DNA of 64,000 nucleotides from positions 186,001-250,000 of the forward strand of contig NZ_OESZ01000012.1 of assembly GCF_900239345.1 (NCBI RefSeq), in the 5' to 3' direction. The notes under the pieces were generated by a model. The model made no database searches. It was given only the letters and a program-made list of their open reading frames with translations, and was not told the origin of the DNA. Both the position numbers and the translations under genes were made by a program. Source of the DNA: Tenacibaculum dicentrarchi. GTDB taxonomy: Bacteria; Bacteroidota; Bacteroidia; Flavobacteriales; Flavobacteriaceae. Shown here piece by piece: positions 35,919-44,472 of the stretch (within the stretch, counting starts at the first letter, position 1; each line of letters opens with the position of its first letter).

Positions 35919-36857
35919 ATGATTAACAGAAGACATATTCGAGTTAAAGTAATGCAGTCGGTTTACGCAATGCAACAATCGCACAGTGATGACATCCTAA
36001 AAGAAGAAAAGTTCTTAAAAGACAGCATTGATAAAATGTATGACTTATATGTTCTAAACCTTCAATTATTAATTCAAGTTCAAAAATTAGCAAATAAGAG
36101 AATAGCCCTTTCTAAAAAGAAAATACTTGCTACTAAAGAAGAATTAAATCCTAACACTAAATTTATTGACAATCGAGTAATCAATAAATTAAATGAAAGC
36201 ACAAGCTTAAGTGCTTATGTTGAACTTCATGAGCTTAACTATTGGGAACTTGATAGTGAATATGTACGAATTATTTTAGATGAATTATTAAACAGTGAGC
36301 TATATGAAAACTACATAAACAATCCTAATGATTCATATCATATTGATAGTGCTTTTGTAGTTGCTTTTTTCAAAGAAATTATAGCGCCTAACGAAAAATT
36401 AGCCGATTATTTTGAAGATAAAATGATTTCTTGGGTTGATGATATTCCTTTTATAAACACTTGGGTTGTTAAATCATTAAACAAACAAAAAGCTCAGAAT
36501 CCTTTTATCCTTGGAAACCTTTATAAAGATAGTGAAGACAAGCAATTTGTATCTAAATTATTTCAAAAAACAGTATTAAATCAACATACCTACGAAGACG
36601 ATATTATTGAAAAAACACCTAACTGGGAAGCTGATAGAATCGCCGATATTGACATGATTATTATCAAAATGTCGATTACTGAATTTTTACATTTCCCATC
36701 AATTCCTAGTAGCGTAAGTATTAATGAATATATTGAGGTAGCAAAAGATTATTCAACTAATAAAAGTAGCTATTTTATTAATGGTGTTTTAGATAAATTG
36801 TCAAAAGATTATTTAGCATCTAATAAGATGGTTAAAATTGGTAGAGGTTTATTATAA
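35919..36857 (+). CDS. nusB: Transcription antitermination factor NusB (extended form)
   Basis: 312 residues, more than twice the ~140 of E. coli NusB. The start RRHIRVKVMQSVYAMQQS matches the NusB N-terminal helix. A long insert of Bacteroidota type follows, and the C-terminal NusB half is recognised from NWEADRIADIDMIIIKMSITEFLHFP, SSVSINEYIEVAKDYST and SSYFINGVLDKL. It helps RNA polymerase transcribe rRNA operons. The extended form is normal in this phylum. A DUF1573 lipoprotein and yajC follow on the same strand. Confidence 0.93.
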   Translation: MINRRHIRVKVMQSVYAMQQSHSDDILKEEKFLKDSIDKMYDLYVLNLQLLIQVQKLANKRIALSKKKILATKEELNPNTKFIDNRVINKLNESTSLSAYVELHELNYWELDSEYVRIILDELLNSELYENYINNPNDSYHIDSAFVVAFFKEIIAPNEKLADYFEDKMISWVDDIPFINTWVVKSLNKQKAQNPFILGNLYKDSEDKQFVSKLFQKTVLNQHTYEDDIIEKTPNWEADRIADIDMIIIKMSITEFLHFPSIPSSVSINEYIEVAKDYSTNKSSYFINGVLDKLSKDYLASNKMVKIGRGLL

Positions 36858-36897
36858 AAAATTATTATTTTTACAAAAACAAATTAAAATATTTAAC

Positions 36898-37365
36898 ATG
36901 AAGAAAATAGCAGTAGCAATTGCAGTTATTCTATCAACAGGATTCTTTATTTCTTGTGGAAAAAGCGATGCCTCATCTAAAGTAAAAAAAGAGAATGTAG
37001 AAAACGCTGAAAAAAGAGATGTTTCTATTAGTAAAGGAACAGCTTCTATTTCTTTTGATAAAGAAGAGCATAATTTTGGAACTGTAAACGAAGGTGAAGT
37101 TGTTAAAACTACCTTTACGGTAACAAACAGCGGTAAAACCGACTTGGTAATTACAAATGCACAAGCAAGTTGTGGATGTACAGTGCCTGTATGGCCTAAA
37201 GGCGCTATTGCACCTGGAGAAACTGGAGAAATTCAAGTAAGTTTTAATACTAGTGGGAAACCAAATAAGCAATCTAAATCTATTACATTAACAACCAATA
37301 CCGTAAAAGGTAAAGAAGTTATTAAGATTACTGGTATGGTAACTCCTAAAAAGAAAACAGTATAA
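36898..37365 (+). CDS. DUF1573 lipoprotein
   Basis: 155 residues from the ATG at 36898. An earlier in-frame start at 36838 would overlap nusB and lacks a signal. The N-terminus KKIAVAIAVILSTGFFISCG carries a lipobox with the Cys at residue 20. The mature part has one DUF1573 domain of immunoglobulin-like β-strands, with FDKEEHNFGTVNEGE, FTVTNSGKTDLVI, SCGCTVPVWPKGAIAPGE and ITLTTNT. It is probably anchored in the outer or inner membrane facing the periplasm. Its last base overlaps the yajC start (TAATG), so they are translationally coupled. Confidence 0.88.
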   Translation: MKKIAVAIAVILSTGFFISCGKSDASSKVKKENVENAEKRDVSISKGTASISFDKEEHNFGTVNEGEVVKTTFTVTNSGKTDLVITNAQASCGCTVPVWPKGAIAPGETGEIQVSFNTSGKPNKQSKSITLTTNTVKGKEVIKITGMVTPKKKTV

Positions 37366-37682
37366 TGTTTATAACTATTTTTTTACAAGCAAGTACCCAA
37401 GAAAGTATTATGAATATGCTTCCTTTTTTAGCAATGATAGGTGTTTTTTATTTTTTAATTATTCGTCCACAGATGAAACGTCAAAAAGATGAAAAAAAAT
37501 TTCAAGCTACTGTTGTCAAAGGAATTAAAGTAATTACCTCTAGTGGTATTCATGGTAAAATTGTTGAAATTAACGATACTGACAATACTGTTACTATTGA
37601 AACAGGTGCTGGTAAAATTAAATTTGAACGCTCTGCTATTTCAATGGAATTAAGCAAGAAATACACAGCCGTTAAAAAATAA
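37365..37682 (+). CDS. yajC: Preprotein translocase subunit YajC
   Basis: 105 residues. One N-terminal membrane helix (MLPFLAMIGVFYFLIIRPQ, about 18-36) is followed by the diagnostic MKRQKDEKKFQ and a small β-rich domain containing KGIKVITSSGIHGKIVEI. YajC associates with SecDF and the SecYEG translocon in the inner membrane. The start codon overlaps the stop of the DUF1573 gene by one base, and a perfect terminator follows. Confidence 0.93.
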   Translation: MFITIFLQASTQESIMNMLPFLAMIGVFYFLIIRPQMKRQKDEKKFQATVVKGIKVITSSGIHGKIVEINDTDNTVTIETGAGKIKFERSAISMELSKKYTAVKK

Positions 37683-37700
37683 CAACAGCTACTTTTTTAT

Positions 37701-37730
37701 AAAAAAGAGCGCTAATTAGCGCTCTTTTTT
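37701..37730 (+). terminator. Terminator of yajC
   Basis: A-run, GAGCGCTAATTAGCGCTC as a perfect palindrome, then a T-run. It is symmetric but sits after plus-strand yajC and before a plus-strand gene. Confidence 0.9.
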
Positions 37731-37764
37731 TGTTTTTTATGTAGATTGCAGTATATTCTAAACT

Positions 37765-38700
37765 TTGAAAAAAAACTTTAACATACCTAAAACCTTTTTT
37801 GGATTTTTATCAGCTTCCGTTCTTTTTTGGTTACTCATAAATTTATCAAAAAAATATACTACCGAAATAGAAATAGCGGTAACTTATAGCAATATTACTA
37901 TACAAAAAACAATTATTAATACACCAATCAAAAAAATATCGCTTATAGTAAAAGGAAGTGGGTTTAAATTAATTTCTCAAAATTTTACAAATTCTACTGT
38001 AAAACTAGATTTAGAAAAAGCTCATAAGAAAAAAAATAATAACTATTATTTTTTAACTAAAAATAGCTACTCAGAAGTACAACGGCAGCTAAATTCAGGA
38101 ATTGAATTAATTAAATTTCAAAGAGATAGTATTCCTTTAGAAATGGGGGATTTAGCTTCAAAAAAAGTACCCTTAAAAACAAACTTAGAACTCAATTTTC
38201 AACTAGGATATGATTTAGCTAGCCCTATAAAAATAACACCTAGCCATGTGTTAATTTCAGGAGAAACTTCTTTAATCGATAAAATTAACTTTTTAAATTT
38301 ATCAAAAGAAACATTAAAAAATATTTCTGAAAGTACTACTCTTAAAAGTACTATTGAAACTCCAAAACAAGTGAAAAAAGAGGTTAGTTTTGCTAAAATA
38401 AGTATCATTGTCGATAAATTTACAGAGGGAGAAATAGAAGTTCCTATCACCATTAAAAACGCCCCAAAAAACATCAATATATTCCCTAAAAAAGTAAAGG
38501 TAATTTACAAGGTAGGTTTAAAAAATTTTAATAAAATAAATGCTAATCTGTTTAAAGTATCCTGTGATTATAAGCAGATAACAAGTAACGAAACGTCTTA
38601 TTTAACGCCTAAATTAATACAGTTTCCTGATTCTATTACAATACAGCGAATAGTTCCTAAAAAAATAGATTTTTTAATACATAAAAAAACAAAAAAATAA
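37765..38700 (+). CDS. YbbR-like domain protein
   Basis: 311 residues, TTG start. One N-terminal membrane helix (FFGFLSASVLFWLLINLS, about residues 11-28) is followed by β-rich YbbR-type repeats, e.g. VAVTYSNI-like and KISIIVDKFTEGEIEVPITI. In Firmicutes the YbbR protein CdaR regulates the diadenylate cyclase CdaA, but no CdaA gene is here, so that role cannot be carried over. The stop overlaps the coaE start by one base, so the two are cotranslated. Confidence 0.82.
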   Translation: MKKNFNIPKTFFGFLSASVLFWLLINLSKKYTTEIEIAVTYSNITIQKTIINTPIKKISLIVKGSGFKLISQNFTNSTVKLDLEKAHKKKNNNYYFLTKNSYSEVQRQLNSGIELIKFQRDSIPLEMGDLASKKVPLKTNLELNFQLGYDLASPIKITPSHVLISGETSLIDKINFLNLSKETLKNISESTTLKSTIETPKQVKKEVSFAKISIIVDKFTEGEIEVPITIKNAPKNINIFPKKVKVIYKVGLKNFNKINANLFKVSCDYKQITSNETSYLTPKLIQFPDSITIQRIVPKKIDFLIHKKTKK

Positions 38701-39293
38701 TGGTTATAGGTTTAACAGGTGGCATTGGTAGCGGAAAATCTACAGTAGTAAAAATGTTTGCTGAATATAAAAATAGCGCTATTTATATTGCAGATAATGA
38801 AGCTAAAAAATTAATGAATTCTTCAGATGAAATTAAAACCAAATTAATCGCTGAATTTGGTGAAAATGTTTACAAAAACAAGCTATTAAACAAGCCTTTT
38901 TTAGCCGATATTGTTTTTAATGATAAAGATAAATTAGCTACTTTAAACTCTATTGTACATCCTGTGGTAAACAATCATTTTCAAGTTTTTATCCGTAAAA
39001 ATGCCGATAAAAACTATATTTTATATGAAAATGCCATTCTTTTTGAAAACGGTAGTAATATTTTTTGTGATAAAATAATTACCGTAACAGCTCCTGAAAA
39101 CATCAGGATTGAACGTGTTTTAAAAAGAGATAACACTACAACTGATGCTATTAAAAACCGTATTAATAATCAATGGAGTCAAATAAAAAAAACACTGCAA
39201 TCTCATTATATTATTGAAAATATTACTCGTAAAAACACACAGTATCAGGTTGATATAATTCATGCTATTTTAACTAAAAAAGTGATAAATTAA
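38700..39293 (+). CDS. coaE: Dephospho-CoA kinase
   Basis: 197 residues. It phosphorylates dephospho-CoA at the 3'-OH in the last step of coenzyme A synthesis. The P-loop IGLTGGIGSGKST is at residues 3-15. The substrate-binding ADNEAKKLM and LNSIVHPVV are present, and RVLKRDNTT with the following helix forms the lid. The length is normal. It is the second gene of a unit with the YbbR-like protein, and a sensor kinase gene follows about 100 bases on. Confidence 0.94.
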   Translation: MVIGLTGGIGSGKSTVVKMFAEYKNSAIYIADNEAKKLMNSSDEIKTKLIAEFGENVYKNKLLNKPFLADIVFNDKDKLATLNSIVHPVVNNHFQVFIRKNADKNYILYENAILFENGSNIFCDKIITVTAPENIRIERVLKRDNTTTDAIKNRINNQWSQIKKTLQSHYIIENITRKNTQYQVDIIHAILTKKVIN

Positions 39294-39398
39294 CGTTTTA
39301 CAATACTTTTTTGTTAATTTTTTCTTAATTTAATAAAAACTTAGTTAATATACGTTAAAAGCAATGTGCTGTTCATTTTATTAATTTATTTTTGGATA

Positions 39399-40961
39399 AT
39401 GGGTAAAAAAATATTTATTCTTATTGTTGTTTTAATGAGTATTTCCTTAATTGGAATTATCTCAGTTCAAGTGTATTGGATTAAAGACGCTGTAAAAAAC
39501 AAGCAACAACAATTTGACAACAACATCAAAATTGCATTAGCTAGAACTTCTGAAAGGATTAAAGAAAGAGAGTACGCTGATTTTTTCCAAAACAATCAAG
39601 AATTTCTTAAAGACAAAAAATTTGTTTCTAAAGCAAAAATAACTACCTATTTATTTCAACAAATAGACACTACTAATAAAAGAAAATTCACCTTCGGAAC
39701 AACTGTTTTAGGAGAAAGCATTAAAATGCCTGCTGATTTTATTGATAATGATTCTATTGTTATTAAACGGTATTCAGGGAAACAAGATTTTTATTTTTCG
39801 CAAATAATGAAATCAAATAATGATTTTACACCCTTTGTTAAAGAAAGTCGAGTTTCACAATTTAAAACATATCCTAAATTCAATAAACAATTAATTGAAG
39901 ATATGTTGCAGGAAAGAAAAAAAATATTCCCTATAAATCAACGAATTAGCAATAAAGAACTGAATTTAACTATCAAAGAAGAATTGGCTAAAATGAATAT
40001 CACCCAAAAATTTAAATACGGGGTATATGAAGACGGATTAGCCACACAATTAAAATCGGGTTATTTTAATATACAACCAAACGATGCAAATTATCCTTTA
40101 TTAGCCGATGATAATGGCATTAGTAAATATAAATTATATATAAAATTCCCTAATGAACGCAAAAAATTATTATCAGAAATATTTAACATTTTAGGGCTTT
40201 CTTTATTATTTATAATTATCATTATTGTTGCTTTTACTACATCACTATATCAATTAATTCGTCAAAAGAAAATATCAGCAATAAAAACAGATTTTATCAA
40301 TAATATGACCCATGAGTTTAAAACACCTATTGCAACTATAAATTTAGCTTTAGATGCCATTAAAAACCCAAAAATAATATCAGAACCTGAAAAAATAAAA
40401 CGCTATGTAAAAATGATTCGTGAAGAAAATAAACGAATGCACGGACAGGTTGAAAATGTTTTACGAATTTCTAGGTTAGAAAAAAATCAGATTGAAATTA
40501 CTAAAGATGCCACCGATATGCACGATACTATTGAAGAGGCTATTGAGCATATTCAATTATTAGTCGATGATAAAAAAGGAACAGTAACCCCACATTATCA
40601 GGCAATATCTACCGAGGTTCTTGGTAATCAATTTCACCTAACAAATATAATTGTAAATATCTTAGAAAATGCTTTAAAATATTCAGAAGGCGCTCCTAAA
40701 ATTGATATTTATACAGAAAACACCAATAAATACTTTATTTTTAAAGTAAAAGACCAAGGAATTGGAATGAGTCGAAATGCTCAGAAATATATTTTTGATA
40801 AATTTTACAGAGAACACAACGGAAATATACACAATGTAAAAGGGCACGGTTTAGGATTGGCTTATGTAAAAGAAATTATTGACAGCCATCAAGGGTCTGT
40901 TTACGTTGAAAGTGAAAAAGGTAAAGGAAGCTTATTTACAGTGAAATTACCATTAATATAA
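39399..40961 (+). CDS. Sensor histidine kinase
   Basis: 520 residues from the ATG at 39399 (MGKKIFILIVVLMSISL). Eleven more in-frame codons upstream lack a good start context. There are two membrane helices, about 5-28 and 262-285, with a ~230-residue periplasmic sensor of unknown ligand between them. The HisKA box FINNMTHEFKTPIATI carries the phosphorylated H305. The ATPase domain has the N-box NIVNILENALKYSE, G1 VKDQGIGM and G2 GHGLGLAYVKEI. The response regulator gene begins 10 bases after the stop, so they are a cognate pair. Confidence 0.93.
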   Translation: MGKKIFILIVVLMSISLIGIISVQVYWIKDAVKNKQQQFDNNIKIALARTSERIKEREYADFFQNNQEFLKDKKFVSKAKITTYLFQQIDTTNKRKFTFGTTVLGESIKMPADFIDNDSIVIKRYSGKQDFYFSQIMKSNNDFTPFVKESRVSQFKTYPKFNKQLIEDMLQERKKIFPINQRISNKELNLTIKEELAKMNITQKFKYGVYEDGLATQLKSGYFNIQPNDANYPLLADDNGISKYKLYIKFPNERKKLLSEIFNILGLSLLFIIIIIVAFTTSLYQLIRQKKISAIKTDFINNMTHEFKTPIATINLALDAIKNPKIISEPEKIKRYVKMIREENKRMHGQVENVLRISRLEKNQIEITKDATDMHDTIEEAIEHIQLLVDDKKGTVTPHYQAISTEVLGNQFHLTNIIVNILENALKYSEGAPKIDIYTENTNKYFIFKVKDQGIGMSRNAQKYIFDKFYREHNGNIHNVKGHGLGLAYVKEIIDSHQGSVYVESEKGKGSLFTVKLPLI

Positions 40962-40971
40962 AATTAAATAC

Positions 40972-41670
40972 ATGGGAAGTAAAAAAATATTATTAGTAGA
41001 AGACGATCCTAATTTCGGAACAGTTCTTAAAGATTATTTAGCCTTAAACGATTATAACATTACACTTGCTAAAGATGGTATTGACGGACTAATCATGTTT
41101 AAGAATGGTGAATATGATTTATGTATTTTAGATGTAATGATGCCTCGTAAAGATGGATTTTCATTAGCCCAAGATATCCGAGCAACAAACAAAGAAGTAC
41201 CTATTATATTTTTAACTGCTAAAACATTAAAAGAAGATGTTTTAAGAGGATATCAGGTTGGTGCAGATGATTATTTAAATAAACCTTTTGATTCTGAAGT
41301 TTTATTACATAAAATTAAAGCGATTTTACAACGTAAAGAAAACGAAAAGTCGAGTGATTCTGATGAATTTGAATTTAAAATTGGTAACTTCGAATTTAAC
41401 TCAAAATTACGTCATCTTTCACTAAATGGCACGGAGCCTCAAAAACTTTCGCCAAAAGAAAGTAAATTATTAAGAATGTTAGCAGTGCATAAAAATGATT
41501 TAATGCCACGTGAATTAGCCTTAACAAAAATTTGGAGAGATGATAATTATTTCACTTCTAGAAGTATGGATGTATATATAGCCAAACTTCGAAAATATTT
41601 AAAAGGTGATGAAAATGTTGAAATTATCAATATTCATGGGGAAGGTTTTCGTTTGTTAGAAAAAGTATAA
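40972..41670 (+). CDS. OmpR-family response regulator
   Basis: 232 residues. The receiver domain has the acidic pocket VEDDP (about 9-13), the phosphorylated D54 in LCILDVMMPRKDG, FLTAKT and the conserved Lys in NKPFD. The C-terminal winged helix (about 130-230) has LSPKESKLLRMLAVHKND, TSRSMDVYIAKLRKYL and NIHGEGFRL. It binds DNA when phosphorylated by the adjacent kinase. The regulon is unknown. A terminator follows. Confidence 0.95.
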   Translation: MGSKKILLVEDDPNFGTVLKDYLALNDYNITLAKDGIDGLIMFKNGEYDLCILDVMMPRKDGFSLAQDIRATNKEVPIIFLTAKTLKEDVLRGYQVGADDYLNKPFDSEVLLHKIKAILQRKENEKSSDSDEFEFKIGNFEFNSKLRHLSLNGTEPQKLSPKESKLLRMLAVHKNDLMPRELALTKIWRDDNYFTSRSMDVYIAKLRKYLKGDENVEIINIHGEGFRLLEKV

Positions 41671-41713
41671 AAAGTTACTTTATAAATAATAAGCTTTAAT
41701 ATAAAACAATACC

Positions 41714-41756
41714 AAAAAAGACTTCCTTTTCCCAGGAAGTCTTTTCTTTTTGTATC
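41714..41756. terminator. Terminator between response regulator and phosphatase genes
   Basis: An A-run, AGACTTCC, a 7-base loop, GGAAGTCT, and a T-rich tract. Tracts on both sides let it serve the plus-strand regulator and the convergent minus-strand phosphatase gene. Confidence 0.85.
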
Positions 41757-41771
41757 AGGATATAAAATAAT

Positions 41772-42953
41772 TTAATCAATAAATGGTAGCTTTTCTTTGC
41801 TTGCTTTACCTGTTAAAACATCCACCTTTAAAATATTTTCAATCGTCGTAGCTATTTGATTGCTATATAACTGATTTTCATTCTTTATTTCTCCTTGCTT
41901 TTTAATAGCATTTCCTAAAGCAGCAATCCAAACCTGGTCTGATCCTTTTATAGTATATGTTTTTCCATGGTCTTTTAAGCTATTCCCGTGATGTTTCCAT
42001 GTTTCTAAAGGCACTGTTCCCCGTCCATGATCTGTGGTTATAATAAAGGTAGTGTTGTTTTTGTAATAAGTGTCATTTTGAACAAAATTCCACAAATCTT
42101 TAATAAAAGTATCCGATCTTTTTATAGCGTTTAAATACTGATCGTACTTACCATCGTGGGCAAAATCATCGGTTTCTCCGTAGGCTATATAAACCAAATC
42201 AGGATGTTTTTCTTTCATATAATTAAGAGCGTAATTATGTGTAAAAACGTCTAATCGCACATTGTGCCAAGGGCTTGGTGTTTGTTTTTGATAGATATTT
42301 AATTGTTTTTCTACCGCTGAAATACCTGTTGTTCTATCGGCAGATTCAAAACCTGCATTTATTAGTAATTTACTTCTTGTTCTATTAATAATACTCGGAA
42401 AAACATCCCAACTAGCAAAAGCAGCTACCTTATTTTTATAGGCTTCTGAATTATTTACTAATTCTAAAATTGTTTTATTAGGATTATCAATTTTAGCATT
42501 GCTTTTTATCCTTTTATCATCTGATAATCCACATAAAATTTCACTATAACCAGGATATGAAAACCAACGGTTATTGGTTAAATTTACTTTATTACCTTCC
42601 TTTCTGTTTCCATAAATAACACCATTTTTAGCGATATAACTCCACATAAAAGGAAACAAAACTTCCCTTCTTTTACTTGGTTTTTTTGCCCAAAAATGCG
42701 ATGCTAATACTGCAGTGTCTTTTACATATTTATCATTAGAAATTAACAGAGAATCTGCTCCTGAAAATAATTCTTGCCAACGAACACCATCTAACGTTAT
42801 TAAAACAACTTTTGGAGTAGCAGGTTTCTTTTGGGCTTGTTTATTTTCTTCTTGCTGATTATTTTTATTGCTTTTATCCTTATTATTTACTTGTTTATTA
42901 CAAGCGGTTAAGGCTATTAAAAACAAGATAAAAAACACTTTTATTTTTATCAT
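41772..42953 (-). CDS. Alkaline-phosphatase-superfamily lipoprotein (phosphodiesterase/nucleotide pyrophosphatase-like)
   Basis: 393 residues from the ATG at 42953. A longer frame to 43013 lacks a signal and runs into the hairpin upstream. The N-terminus KIKVFFILFLIALTAC is a lipoprotein signal. A Lys/Asn/Gln-rich linker leads to VVLITLDGVRWQELFSG with the first metal Asp (D55), and later ETDDFAHDG and TTDHGRG carry further metal ligands. This is the order of type I phosphodiesterase/nucleotide pyrophosphatases. The substrate is unknown. It lies just downstream of a SusCD pair, so it may process a phosphorylated nutrient at the surface. Confidence 0.85.
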   Translation of the reverse strand: MIKIKVFFILFLIALTACNKQVNNKDKSNKNNQQEENKQAQKKPATPKVVLITLDGVRWQELFSGADSLLISNDKYVKDTAVLASHFWAKKPSKRREVLFPFMWSYIAKNGVIYGNRKEGNKVNLTNNRWFSYPGYSEILCGLSDDKRIKSNAKIDNPNKTILELVNNSEAYKNKVAAFASWDVFPSIINRTRSKLLINAGFESADRTTGISAVEKQLNIYQKQTPSPWHNVRLDVFTHNYALNYMKEKHPDLVYIAYGETDDFAHDGKYDQYLNAIKRSDTFIKDLWNFVQNDTYYKNNTTFIITTDHGRGTVPLETWKHHGNSLKDHGKTYTIKGSDQVWIAALGNAIKKQGEIKNENQLYSNQIATTIENILKVDVLTGKASKEKLPFID

Positions 42954-42980
42954 AATTACTTTATTTGAAGTACTAATATT

Positions 42981-43031
42981 AAAAAAACCTGCTGTAATTG
43001 CTTTGCAAAACAATAATCACAACAGGTTTGG
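42981..43031 (-). terminator. Terminator-like hairpin after susD
   Basis: On the minus strand AACCTGTTGT pairs with ACAGCAGGTT around an inner AT-rich hairpin, and a T-run follows. It lies between the susD stop and the phosphatase start, so it may fully or partly separate the two. Confidence 0.7.
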
Positions 43032-43058
43032 TTTGTCTTTAAAATTTATTTTATTCTT

Positions 43059-44444
43059 TTATTTATCCCACCAAGATTTAGCGTTATAATTATTTTCTCC
43101 TAACCAAGAAAGCGCTGCTATATTATTTACTTTATTGGTAAAAGTTTCTTCCGATGGATATTTAAATCGCACTGGTATTTTATCTGAATTTGTATTATTA
43201 AGCGCTGCTGTTAAAACAGGAAACCCTGTTCTTCGATAATCAAACCAAGACTCATAACCCGACATAATATTTGCCAAGTATTTTTGTGTTATAATATTTT
43301 CTACCGTTCCTTTAAAGGCTCCTTTTGATGTTGCAGTTAAATAATCCGCAGGAATTTCGATATTTCTATATTCAAAATTTGCTTTTACCGCATTTTCATA
43401 ATGCAACTTCGCTTTTGAGCTATCGATAAAACCTTTGCTTGCTGCTTCGGATAAAATAAACTCCTGCTCAAAATAGCTTGCAAAAACCATATCTAATACA
43501 TTGCTAGCTCTTAAATTATCCGATAAACCAGTATAATTACCCGATCTATCATTTGAACCTGGTGTTATTCCGACATAGGAATTTGATGTATTTGGCTTAT
43601 AATAAAAAGAAATTCGAGGATCTTCTCTGTCGGTTAACATTTTTAAAATAGTCGTTGTAATGTTTAAAATTTTAAAATCGCCTTCTCTTGCTGTTGATAA
43701 ATACCAATTATTTGGTGCTGAAGTAAATGGTAAAATAGCATTATCGGCATTCGATTTAAAAATATCTCCTGAGGCTACAATCTGATTTATTTGAGCAGCC
43801 GCATTGGGGTATTTATCACTAATCCTAAGCAAATAACGCAATCTTAAAACATTTGCAAATTTTATCCAAGCATTTTTATTTCCCGCAAACATTACATCTC
43901 CTGTTATTGATGATTTATCTTTTGATAAAGTACTCACTGCCTGAGAAAGTAATTGCAAAACACCATTTGAAGCCGTGTAAATATCCTTTTGTTTATCGTA
44001 TTTTGGTGTTAAATTATTTTTATCACCTGCTTCAAAAAAAGGAATCGGACCATATAAATCGGTTAATTGCGCGCCAATAAAAGCCTTCATTATTTTGGCA
44101 ACAGCCTTCATTGAGGCATTCGTTTTTTGCTCATTTAAAACGTCATTCATATCTCCTAAAAGCCTGTTATCGGTAATCCAAAGTGAATTATTGGCATCAA
44201 TTTTATATTGATCTATTACATTAAAGTCAGACTTACCTTGCTCTTGCATTAAAATACTTGCGTAGGTAAAACCACCGCTAGTCGTTTGATTTCCTACCGT
44301 ATAAATTGCATTGGTTAGTAAATAAGTTGCCTGGGCAGTAGTTGGTTCATTTGGGTTTATATTAATATCGCCAAAATCATCACAAGAAATAAAGGTTGCA
44401 ACTGCAAGGACTATGAATCCTTTAAATATTTTAGTAACTTTCAT
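43059..44444 (-). CDS. SusD/RagB-family nutrient-binding lipoprotein
   Basis: 461 residues. The lipoprotein signal is KIFKGFIVLAVATFISCDD (lipobox Cys about residue 21). The region DININPNEPTTAQATYLLTNAI and the later WFDYRRTGFPVL near the C-terminus match the SusD-like_2 branch, whose TPR-like helices form a lid over the SusC barrel. It binds oligomeric nutrients at the cell surface for import. The gene starts 28 bases after the susC stop, so the two form a unit. The ligand cannot be read from the sequence. Confidence 0.93.
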   Translation of the reverse strand: MKVTKIFKGFIVLAVATFISCDDFGDININPNEPTTAQATYLLTNAIYTVGNQTTSGGFTYASILMQEQGKSDFNVIDQYKIDANNSLWITDNRLLGDMNDVLNEQKTNASMKAVAKIMKAFIGAQLTDLYGPIPFFEAGDKNNLTPKYDKQKDIYTASNGVLQLLSQAVSTLSKDKSSITGDVMFAGNKNAWIKFANVLRLRYLLRISDKYPNAAAQINQIVASGDIFKSNADNAILPFTSAPNNWYLSTAREGDFKILNITTTILKMLTDREDPRISFYYKPNTSNSYVGITPGSNDRSGNYTGLSDNLRASNVLDMVFASYFEQEFILSEAASKGFIDSSKAKLHYENAVKANFEYRNIEIPADYLTATSKGAFKGTVENIITQKYLANIMSGYESWFDYRRTGFPVLTAALNNTNSDKIPVRFKYPSEETFTNKVNNIAALSWLGENNYNAKSWWDK

Positions 44445-44472
44445 ATTTTCTAAGTTTTCTAAGTTTCTTTAA

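Noticed and set aside
39366..39398. Eleven-residue longer start of the histidine kinase
   Set aside because: The extra hydrophobic residues precede a natural MGKK start, and a TATTTTTG box lies within them.
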